From NCBI GenBank assembly GCA_023245755.1, contig JAHFJQ010000057.1, positions 1-6,903 on the forward strand: a stretch of 6,903 nucleotides of DNA, in the 5' to 3' direction. Below are positions 1 to 5,493 of this stretch, one piece after another. Made by a program: the position numbers and the translations under genes. The notes below the pieces were generated by a model, which saw nothing but the letters and a program-made list of their open reading frames with translations, was not told where the DNA came from and ran no database searches. This DNA comes from an archaeon (GTDB lineage: Archaea; Nanobdellota; Nanobdellia; SCGC-AAA011-G17; GW2011-AR17). Every line of letters starts with the position of its first letter. Position 1 is the first letter of the stretch.

Positions 1-1
1 G

Positions 2-775
2 ATGATCTCACGAGATTATATTGAATCTGTTATTGCAAAAAATGCACGAATGGATGGAAGAAAATTTGATGAATATAGACAGATCGAAATTGAATATGGA
101 ATTTCCTCTAAATCTGCAGAAGGTTCTGCACGAGTAAAAATTGGCGATACAGAAGTTGTTGCTGGTGTTAAAATGGAATTAGGTACACCTTTCCCAGATA
201 AACCTGATGAAGGTTCTATTATGGTAAATGTTGAGCTCTTACCTTTGTCCTCACCACTCTTCGAATCTGGACCACCAAGTATTGATGCTATTGAGCTATC
301 CCGTGTTACTGATAGAGGAATACGAGAAAGTAAGGCATTAGACTTTAAGAAACTCTGTGTAAAAGAAGGAGAAAAAGTCTGGCTGCTGTTTATTGATATT
401 TATCCCATCAATGCAGGTGGAAACCTTTTTGATGCATGTGGACTTGCGGCTCTCGCAGCTATTAGAGATGCATCATTTCCAAAACTGGATGAGAATATGA
501 AGATTGACTATGCACAAAAGACTAAAACAAAAGTGCCTTTGACAAAGCTTCCCATCTCTTGTACAGTATGGAGAGTAAACAATGAACTTCTTGTTGACCT
601 TACCGTTGAAGAAGAACTCGCTTCTAACGCACGACTGAGCGTTGTCTTTACAGATGATGGCAAAATTTGTGCAATGCAAAAAGGCGGAGATTCTCCTTTT
701 ACCTCAGAAGAGATTAGTCACGTACTTGATATTGCAGAGAAGAAAACTCAAGAACTTAGGAGGCACTTCAAATGA
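2..775 (+). CDS. rrp42: Exosome complex subunit Rrp42 (RNase PH fold, non-catalytic)
   Basis: A 257-residue RNase PH-fold protein matching archaeal Rrp42. Visible landmarks are the N-terminal RMDGR (16-20), the block GSARVKIGDTEVVAGVK (41-57), MVNVELLPLSSPLFESGPP (74-92), the RVTDRGIRES segment (101-110), and GNLFDACGLAALAA (140-153). In the archaeal exosome, Rrp42 pairs with the catalytic Rrp41 in a hexameric ring that degrades or tails RNA 3'-5' in the cytoplasm. Rrp42 carries no active site but shapes the RNA path. Rrp41 is normally the gene just upstream, which would lie outside this window. The ATG at base 2 has only one base before it. Family members usually have several more residues before the RDYI segment, so the true start may lie further upstream and the gene may be 5'-partial here. 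The stop overlaps the rpoK start (ATGA), implying translational coupling. Confidence 0.93.
   Translation: MISRDYIESVIAKNARMDGRKFDEYRQIEIEYGISSKSAEGSARVKIGDTEVVAGVKMELGTPFPDKPDEGSIMVNVELLPLSSPLFESGPPSIDAIELSRVTDRGIRESKALDFKKLCVKEGEKVWLLFIDIYPINAGGNLFDACGLAALAAIRDASFPKLDENMKIDYAQKTKTKVPLTKLPISCTVWRVNNELLVDLTVEEELASNARLSVVFTDDGKICAMQKGGDSPFTSEEISHVLDIAEKKTQELRRHFK
758..763 (+). promoter_or_regulatory. Shine-Dalgarno site of rpoK
   Basis: AGGAGG, a near-complete anti-16S match, lies 8 bases before the rpoK ATG and inside the last codons of rrp42. It fixes the rpoK start at 772 and shows that this organism uses Shine-Dalgarno initiation for an internal operon gene. Confidence 0.85.
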
Positions 776-984
776 AAGAAGAGTTTACAAAGTATGAACG
801 AGCAAGAATTATCGGAGCACGAGCTTTGCAAATAGCAATGGGAGCTCCCATCTTACTTAAAATGAAGAAAGAAGATTTTGAGAGGATGAAGTACAACCCT
901 ATTAATATTGCAAGAAAAGAGTTTGAAGATGGAATTCTTCCTCTAAGTGTGAAAAGACCCTTGCCTGAAAAATCTAAAAAATAA
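772..984 (+). CDS. rpoK: DNA-directed RNA polymerase subunit K (Rpo6/RPB6 homologue)
   Basis: A 70-residue protein with the RPB6-family core. TKYERARIIGARALQIAMGAP (6-26) is the highly conserved helix that clamps the largest polymerase subunit. It is followed by NPINIARKEFEDGILPLSVKR (42-62), the typical C-terminal half. Archaeal RpoK is normally about 55-95 residues, so this is full length. It helps assemble and stabilise archaeal RNA polymerase. The start is fixed by AGGAGG and by the 4-bp ATGA overlap with rrp42. In many euryarchaeotes rpoK sits with rpoN, eno and rps2, while rrp42 is followed by rpl37ae and rpoP. The rrp42-rpoK pairing here is therefore a rearranged version of the information-processing superoperon (family knowledge, not checked by search). 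It converges on the nitroreductase gene with 5 bp between stops. Confidence 0.95.
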   Translation: MKEEFTKYERARIIGARALQIAMGAPILLKMKKEDFERMKYNPINIARKEFEDGILPLSVKRPLPEKSKK

Positions 985-985
985 T
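966..985 (-). terminator. T-rich termination tract for the minus-strand nitroreductase transcript
   Basis: Read on the minus strand, the bases just past the nitroreductase stop form two T runs (TTTTTT and TTTTT separated by AGA) inside the antisense of the rpoK 3' end. Archaeal RNA polymerase terminates at such U-tracts without needing a hairpin. Assignment is by composition and position only. Confidence 0.5.
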
Positions 986-1009
986 CTTTTTATTTTTTCT
1001 TTATCTTTT
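985..1009 (+). terminator. T-rich termination tract after rpoK
   Basis: Directly after the rpoK TAA the plus strand reads as repeated T runs (TTTTT, TTTTTT, TTT, TTTT) broken by single A or C bases. This is the classic archaeal intrinsic terminator form. The tract lies over the lysine-rich tail of the convergent nitroreductase gene, so the lysine codons and the terminator share the same DNA. Together with 966-985 it makes a compact bidirectional terminator. Confidence 0.6.
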
Positions 1010-1598
1010 GTATTTGTTTCTTCACATCTATAAGACTTTTTAATTGATCTAGGTGAGAAGGAAAGTTTGTTGTTGTTGCTCCCCAACTGTTAAAATAAGA
1101 GATATATCTGGGATCTTCTCGTAAAGAAGCTTTTTTTGTTTCATCTCCATATCCAAGAGTAATGATCACTTCTGGGTCCATATCATCAGGAATACCTAAA
1201 ACTCTTTGTACTGCTTCATTATCAAAAGCCCCTACCCAACAAGAAGAAAGCCCTTTATTGTATGCAGCAAGCATAATCCCAAAACTTACTACTGCACAAT
1301 TTTGTATGCTGTACATTTTTCCCAGCTTCCCATAATGGGTTTCTACATCTTTATGATCATTACATACAACAATGTATACTGGAGCCTCCAGCATCCATCC
1401 TTGTTCTAAAGCAGCATCTGCAATTTGCTGTCTCTTTGCTTGATCTGTAACAATAACAAAACGCCAATTTTGTAAGTTTCCGGAAGAAGGAGCAAAGCCA
1501 GCAAGATCGATAATCTCCCCAAGAAGATCTAAAGAAACTTCTTTTTCCTTGTACCTTCGTACTGCACGACGACCAAGGTAGACATTCTTAAATTCCAT
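990..1598 (-). CDS. Nitroreductase-family FMN-dependent oxidoreductase
   Basis: A 202-residue protein of the nitroreductase fold. The N-terminal GRRAVRRY (9-16) is the arginine-rich phosphate-binding motif for FMN. APSSGNLQNWRFVIV (36-50) is the second conserved flavin-contacting block. The C-terminal half carries SIQNCAVVSFGIMLAAYNKGLSSCWVGAF (97-125) and VLGIPDDMDPEVIITLGYG (133-151), typical of the family. Such proteins act as cytoplasmic homodimers using FMN and NAD(P)H; the substrate cannot be read from sequence. The tail (KKQIQKIKKK) is lysine-rich beyond the fold. The ATG at 1598 is the only good start and has a weak GAGTGA directly before it. It lies 33 bp downstream of the coiled-coil membrane gene on the same strand, so the two are probably co-transcribed. 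The family is confident; the biological role is not known. Confidence 0.9.
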   Translation of the reverse strand: MEFKNVYLGRRAVRRYKEKEVSLDLLGEIIDLAGFAPSSGNLQNWRFVIVTDQAKRQQIADAALEQGWMLEAPVYIVVCNDHKDVETHYGKLGKMYSIQNCAVVSFGIMLAAYNKGLSSCWVGAFDNEAVQRVLGIPDDMDPEVIITLGYGDETKKASLREDPRYISYFNSWGATTTNFPSHLDQLKSLIDVKKQIQKIKKK

Positions 1599-1631
1599 TC
1601 ACTCTTTTTATAGCTAGAAAGTTTAAAAGGC

Positions 1632-2660
1632 TTACGCTGCGAGTTTTTTTGGAACAGCACCAGCTGCTACCAGTTCTGCAAGCTTTACAAGACTTGTACG
1701 TATCAATCCTTGCTGCTGTTCTAGTAATGGAGTTATTTGACCAGCAATAGTTTCTAATGGTTGTATGAGTGCGGTATGATCTACAACTAAGGAATTTGCT
1801 TGTCTATTTAATCCCAAAAGTTGTTGCATTCCTTGCTCTACCCTTTGCTGATTTTCCATAAGATGGGGAAGCTGAGGAAGAATAGGATCTTTTTTCATTG
1901 TTGCACGGCTATCGTCTAAGATTATTCGAATGGCCTTCACTCCTCTCCTTCTACTCTCTGCCAAATCTTGTAACTGCCTTGAAAGATCAATATCCCTTGC
2001 TTCTATATCTTGAATTTGGGTTTCAAATACTTTTATTTGTTCAGAAATTGCTGCAATGCTTGAATAATTAGGATCCATTTGACCATACTTTTCAATCTGG
2101 TCCTTTATTTCTAAAGAACGACGCTCTATGTCACGTTGTGCACGAAATACGGTCTTTAAATCCTCTGTAATCTTTCGAATATTCTTTCTATCTGCAGTAT
2201 AACTATTTTCTAAATCTTTAAACAAAATTTGATCTTTATCTAAAAGATCTTCTTGTTCTCTAAGTAAAGCTTTTAGTGCTTCCACTTTTTCTGTATTCAT
2301 ATTTTGTGTGTTTCGTGCTTCAACGAGAATTCTCCCTACGTTTTGGTTTACCTCTTCTCCTTTTTGTGTCAGAGCATCTGCTTCACCTTCCTCTCCAGAC
2401 TCCTTTCTTTCTCTTTCTGCTCCCGTTCTTTCTCTTGACCAACCGTCAACCCAATTATTCATTGCACGTTCAGAAAGAGCACCCATATTTTTTGTCCCCC
2501 AGCCAAAAATGGCTAAGATTGGAGTAATAAAAATTCTGTATATAATCCAAAGAACAAAGAGGCCTAGAAGAATAATGACAAAAGCTACTACTCCCCCTCC
2601 TAAAAAGTCTAAACCAAACACAGGAATGTTTAAATAAATCAAACTTATTAAGCTTTCCAT
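1632..2660 (-). CDS. Membrane-anchored coiled-coil protein of unknown function
   Basis: I do not recognise a named family. From the ATG at 2660 the product is 342 residues. A short N-terminus precedes a strongly hydrophobic stretch at about residues 21-52, long enough for one long or two closely packed membrane segments. A charged, Glu/Arg-rich linker follows (about 70-95), then a long, mostly helical Gln/Glu/Lys/Leu-rich region (about 95-250) with heptad-like spacing that looks like coiled coil. A second helical part (about 260-342) ends in an Ala-rich tail. There is no cleavable signal peptide. Basic residues after the membrane segment suggest that the C-terminal body is cytoplasmic. The start is uncertain: TTG at 2669 (345 aa), ATG at 2660, or GTG at 2621 (329 aa, with a TTAATAAG box centred 26 nt upstream) are all possible. 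No Shine-Dalgarno is seen before any of them. The gene is divergent from the ligase and probably co-transcribed with the nitroreductase. Confidence 0.8.
   Translation of the reverse strand: MESLISLIYLNIPVFGLDFLGGGVVAFVIILLGLFVLWIIYRIFITPILAIFGWGTKNMGALSERAMNNWVDGWSRERTGAERERKESGEEGEADALTQKGEEVNQNVGRILVEARNTQNMNTEKVEALKALLREQEDLLDKDQILFKDLENSYTADRKNIRKITEDLKTVFRAQRDIERRSLEIKDQIEKYGQMDPNYSSIAAISEQIKVFETQIQDIEARDIDLSRQLQDLAESRRRGVKAIRIILDDSRATMKKDPILPQLPHLMENQQRVEQGMQQLLGLNRQANSLVVDHTALIQPLETIAGQITPLLEQQQGLIRTSLVKLAELVAAGAVPKKLAA
2629..2636 (+). promoter_or_regulatory. TATA-like box of the DNA ligase gene
   Basis: TTTAAATA is centred about 26 bases upstream of the ligase ATG at 2659, the standard archaeal TATA-to-transcription-start distance. 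There is no Shine-Dalgarno before that ATG. Together these predict a leaderless ligase mRNA starting at or next to the A of the start codon. The box lies inside the 5' coding part of the divergent membrane-protein gene if that gene starts at 2660. It is nearly symmetric and could also be read on the minus strand. Confidence 0.6.
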
Positions 2661-4515
2661 GCAATACAAGACACTAGCTGAACTCTATGTTCAACTAGAA
2701 AAAACTTCTAAACGTCTTGAAAAAACATTTCTTCTTTCCCAATTTTTAAAACAATGTTCTGAAGAAAATCTTAAACAAGTTGTGTATCTTATTCAAGGAA
2801 GAGTTTTTGCACAGTCTGAAGATAAAAAGTTAGGAATGAGTTCTCAACTTCTTGTGAAAGTCATCGCACATGCAACTGGAGAAAATAAAGAAACTGTTGA
2901 AAGCATGTGGAAAAAAGAAGGAGATCTTGGGCTCACTGCAGAGAAACTGATTACAAAAAAGAAACAAAGCACCCTCTTTGGAAAAGCGCTTACTGTTTCA
3001 AAGGTTGTGGATAATATTAGTAAACTCACTGAAATGGAAGGAGATGGAACCGTTCAAAAAAAAGTTGCACTTATTGGAGAACTCCTGAGTAGTGCATCAC
3101 CGCTAGAAGCTCGATATATTATACGTACTGTTTCTGAAGAGTTACGAGCGGGAGTAGGAGAGAGTGCCCTTCGAGATGCTCTAGTGTGGGCTTTCTATCC
3201 TAAAATTATTGGTATCTTTTACCAATGCGAAAAATGTAACACACTTAACCCTGCTGCAGAAAAATGTCTTGTATGTGGAGAAAAGATCGATGGGAAATTT
3301 TCTGAAGAAGTCAAGAAAAAATTCCCTAAGGAAGTTATTGTTCCTACAAGTGAAAAAGAGGGAAGAGAACTGTATAACTCCTATCTTGAAGAAGTGCAAA
3401 GTGCTTTTAATGTGAGTAATGACTTTGGGATACTTGCAGAACTTTTAAAGGAGAGCGGACCTCAAGGACTTAAGCATACTCTGCTTACTGTGGGAAAACC
3501 TATCAAAGCAATGTTGTATCCAAAAGTAAAAGATATTGCTGAAGGATTTGAAGTTGTAGGCACACCTGCAATGATAGAACCAAAACTGGATGGCTTCCGT
3601 GTGCAAATTCATAGAAATAAAGACACTGTTAAACTCTTTACGAGAAATCTAGAAGATGTTACCATCCAATTTCCTGATGTAGTTTCTACGGTGAAAACCC
3701 ACGTCCACTCTAAAGACTTTATTTTGGATTCTGAAGTAGTAGGCATTGATCCAAAAACAAAACGGGTTGTTCCCTTTCAACATATTTCTCAAAGAATCAA
3801 AAGAAAATATGATATTGCGGAAATTGCAAAAAATATTCCTGTTGTTATTACTGTTTTTGATGTTATTGAACTTAATGGAGAAACCCTTCTTGAACTTCCT
3901 TTTGAAGAACGAAGAAAGCGATTGAAAGCAATTATCAAAAATGAAAAATATAAAATTGAAGTCATTGAACAACTTATTACCTCTGAGCAAGATAAAGCGG
4001 AAAAATATTACCAAGAATGTCTCATGAAAGGACATGAAGGAATTATGATGAAATCCATACAAGGAACATATACTCCTGGAAAAAGAGTAGGGCAAGGAGT
4101 CAAAGTGAAACCGGTTATGGAATCACTGGATCTTGTTATCGTTTCCGCAGAGTGGGGAGAAGGAAAGCGTGCACAATGGCTGAGTAGCTTTACTATTGCC
4201 TGCAGAGATAAAGATCAACTCAAAGAAATTGGAAAAGTGAGTACGGGCCTCAAAGAAAAAAGTGAAGAAGGAGTGAGCTTTGAAGAACTCACTAATGAAC
4301 TGAAGAAAAATATTTTACAAGAAAAGGGAAGACAGGTTGTTGTGAAACCAAAAATTGTTGTTGAAGTACTTTTTGAAGAAATACAAGCATCTCCAAGTTA
4401 TAGTTCTGGATATGCATTACGATTTCCACGTTTTGTACGATTACGAGATGATAAAGGGGTTCAAGATATTTCCACATTACAAGAGATTAAACATTTTTAC
4501 CAAGAACAGAAGTGA
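2659..4515 (+). CDS. lig: ATP-dependent DNA ligase with a four-cysteine insertion
   Basis: A 618-residue archaeal/eukaryotic-type (Lig1-like) DNA ligase that seals nicks using ATP in replication and repair. The N-terminal helical DNA-binding domain spans about 1-290. The adenylation domain follows: motif I is EPKLDGFRVQIHR (307-319) with K309 as the AMP-accepting lysine. The acidic residue E359 lies in ILDSEVVG, motif III is VFDVIELNGE (399-408), motif IV is HEGIMMK (459-465) and motif V is VKVKP (481-485). The C-terminal OB domain contains AEWGEGKRA (497-505) and ALRFPRFVRLRDD (586-598). All catalytic motifs look intact. Family members are about 550-600 residues. The excess is a roughly 50-60 residue insertion (about 183-240) in the DNA-binding domain carrying CEKC (190-193) and CLVC (203-206), a likely zinc knuckle. 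The start matches the family N-terminus (YKTLAELYVQLEKTSKRLEKT). Confidence 0.97.
   Translation: MQYKTLAELYVQLEKTSKRLEKTFLLSQFLKQCSEENLKQVVYLIQGRVFAQSEDKKLGMSSQLLVKVIAHATGENKETVESMWKKEGDLGLTAEKLITKKKQSTLFGKALTVSKVVDNISKLTEMEGDGTVQKKVALIGELLSSASPLEARYIIRTVSEELRAGVGESALRDALVWAFYPKIIGIFYQCEKCNTLNPAAEKCLVCGEKIDGKFSEEVKKKFPKEVIVPTSEKEGRELYNSYLEEVQSAFNVSNDFGILAELLKESGPQGLKHTLLTVGKPIKAMLYPKVKDIAEGFEVVGTPAMIEPKLDGFRVQIHRNKDTVKLFTRNLEDVTIQFPDVVSTVKTHVHSKDFILDSEVVGIDPKTKRVVPFQHISQRIKRKYDIAEIAKNIPVVITVFDVIELNGETLLELPFEERRKRLKAIIKNEKYKIEVIEQLITSEQDKAEKYYQECLMKGHEGIMMKSIQGTYTPGKRVGQGVKVKPVMESLDLVIVSAEWGEGKRAQWLSSFTIACRDKDQLKEIGKVSTGLKEKSEEGVSFEELTNELKKNILQEKGRQVVVKPKIVVEVLFEEIQASPSYSSGYALRFPRFVRLRDDKGVQDISTLQEIKHFYQEQK
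3205..3378 (+). other. Four-cysteine (zinc-knuckle-like) insertion within the ligase DNA-binding domain
   Basis: This segment covers about residues 183-240 of the ligase. It lies between the conserved GVGESALRDALVWAF block and the helix preceding NDFGILAELLKESG. In the Pyrococcus furiosus ligase, recalled from memory, these blocks are separated by only about ten residues. The insertion has C190, C193, C203 and C206 as two CxxC pairs 9 residues apart, the spacing of a small zinc ribbon or knuckle. A Lys/Glu-rich stretch (about 213-238) then leads back into the ligase fold. Zinc binding is inferred from cysteine spacing only. A role in DNA or partner binding is conjecture. Confidence 0.75.
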
Positions 4516-4574
4516 CACTTTTGTCGTCTGCAATATCAGTGAATTTTGAAAAATAGTGAAAAACAAGCGATACG

Positions 4575-4582
4575 TTTATATA
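4575..4582 (+). promoter_or_regulatory. Upstream TATA-like box in the TrmB-gene spacer
   Basis: TTTATATA in the 153-bp spacer between the ligase stop and the regulator ATG. An archaeal start about 26 nt downstream would fall near 4604, at the left edge of the inverted repeat, leaving a 5' leader of about 65 nt. It is the stronger TATA match of the two in this spacer, but which one is used cannot be decided by reading. Confidence 0.45.
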
Positions 4583-4603
4583 GAAGATCAGATTATGTTA
4601 GTC

Positions 4604-4627
4604 TGTTACGATTGCCTATACGTAACA
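4604..4627 (+). repeat. 24-bp inverted repeat, candidate operator of the TrmB-type regulator
   Basis: Perfect 7-bp arms TGTTACG and CGTAACA separated by 10 bases. The repeat begins where transcription from the upstream TATA box would start and ends 1 base before the second TATA-like box. A dimeric winged-helix repressor bound here could block either promoter. Known TrmB sites in Thermococcales are also spaced palindromes (TATCAC-N8-GTGATA), though with a different sequence. In RNA the same arms could form a small hairpin. Autoregulation is an inference from position. Confidence 0.55.
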
Positions 4628-4628
4628 A

Positions 4629-4636
4629 TATAAAAA
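4629..4636 (+). promoter_or_regulatory. Downstream TATA-like box in the TrmB-gene spacer
   Basis: TATAAAAA immediately right of the inverted repeat. If used, transcription would start near 4658, beside the Shine-Dalgarno, leaving a leader of about 11 nt and most of that site missing or at the extreme 5' end. The upstream box therefore fits the strong ribosome site better. Confidence 0.3.
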
Positions 4637-4653
4637 GAGGGGATCCGAATCCC

Positions 4654-4659
4654 GGAGGG
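4654..4659 (+). promoter_or_regulatory. Shine-Dalgarno site of the TrmB-type regulator
   Basis: GGAGGG lies 9 bases before the ATG at 4669. It decides the start: the reading frame stays open back to a TTG at 4546, but that upstream stretch contains the TATA boxes and inverted repeat and has no ribosome site. A second ATG at 4661, one base after this site, opens a three-codon frame ending at 4672. Confidence 0.8.
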
Positions 4660-4668
4660 AATGCCACA

Positions 4669-5493
4669 ATGATTGTTAAAGAAGAATTTTTAATCCAGTT
4701 GCGTCAACTTTTTAGTTTAAACCTTTATGAGGTGAAAATTTGGACTGCTCTGCTTTCTCGTGGAATATCTACTGCAGGAGAACTCTCCGAAATTGGAGAT
4801 GTCCCAAGAAGTAGAACCTATGATGTTCTTGAAAGTTTAGAAAAAAAAGGATTTATTGTTATGAAATTAGGAAAACCACTCAACTATGTTGCAGTGGAAC
4901 CACAAGAAGTTGTTGAACGTGCAAAAAAACTTGTGCATAGAGATGCAAAAGACCAAGTACGAAAATTAGAAGGACTTCGCGGTGGAGATCTTTTAGGAGA
5001 ACTTGATTCTTTATATAAACAAGGAATTGAATTTGTTGAACCTTCAGATCTTTCTGGAGCACTGCGTGGAAGACACAATGTCTATACACATATGGAAAGC
5101 ATCATTAAAAATGCAAAGAAAAGTGTTTTTATTATGACATCTTCTAAAGGACTTGTACGAAAAGCAGAAGCGCTTAAACCTACACTCCAAACACTTGCAA
5201 AAAAAGGTGTGGATATTCGTATTGCCGCTCCTATTGATAAAGAAAGTATGGCTACTGCTAAAGAACTAGGAGAGTTTGCAAAGGTGAGATCTGTAGAGAA
5301 ACTGGATGCACGATTTTGCATTGTTGACGATACAGAAATTGTCTTTATGATTATGGATGATAAAGATGTACACCCAACCTATGATGTGGGTATCTGGGTA
5401 AACACCCCTTACTTTGCAACTGCATTAAGTAATTTGTATAATCTTGCATGGAAAAATATGAAAGATGCAAATGTTAGTGCAAAAGGCTTATAA
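4669..5493 (+). CDS. TrmB-family transcriptional regulator
   Basis: A 274-residue protein. An N-terminal winged helix-turn-helix of the TrmB type spans about residues 8-72 (LFSLNLYEVKIWTALLSRG, then AGELSEIGDVPRSRTYDVLESLEKKGFIV and the wing MKLGKPLNYVAV). A helical linker follows (about 76-120), then a C-terminal phospholipase-D-like fold used by this family as an effector domain (about 135-270). In the PLD domain the usual HxKxxxxD signature is degenerate: the aligned stretch reads DARFCIVDDTEIVF, lacking the His and Lys, so a sensing rather than enzymatic role is likely. TrmB relatives in Thermococcales and haloarchaea control sugar uptake and central metabolism; the effector here cannot be told. 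No transporter or sugar gene lies in this window, so its targets may be elsewhere. An inverted repeat upstream suggests autoregulation. Confidence 0.9.
   Translation: MIVKEEFLIQLRQLFSLNLYEVKIWTALLSRGISTAGELSEIGDVPRSRTYDVLESLEKKGFIVMKLGKPLNYVAVEPQEVVERAKKLVHRDAKDQVRKLEGLRGGDLLGELDSLYKQGIEFVEPSDLSGALRGRHNVYTHMESIIKNAKKSVFIMTSSKGLVRKAEALKPTLQTLAKKGVDIRIAAPIDKESMATAKELGEFAKVRSVEKLDARFCIVDDTEIVFMIMDDKDVHPTYDVGIWVNTPYFATALSNLYNLAWKNMKDANVSAKGL

Noticed and set aside
1604..1613. A TATAAAAA-like box on the minus strand just before the nitroreductase gene
   Set aside because: It lies only about 7-14 bases before the ATG, so transcription would start inside the gene. Co-transcription with the upstream membrane gene is more likely.
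2308..2637. A 109-codon plus-strand open frame antisense to the coiled-coil membrane protein
   Set aside because: Low-complexity Ser/Phe/Pro composition with no start signal; the minus-strand frame has clear membrane and helical architecture.
3649..4095. A 148-codon minus-strand open frame inside the ligase gene
   Set aside because: It is antisense to intact, strongly conserved ligase motifs. The Phe/Asn/Ile-rich composition is what antisense of a Lys/Glu/Asn-rich gene gives.
4546..4668. A 41-residue N-terminal extension of the TrmB-type gene beginning at TTG 4546
   Set aside because: The stretch contains two TATA-like boxes, a perfect inverted repeat and the Shine-Dalgarno, and the family N-terminus fits the ATG at 4669.
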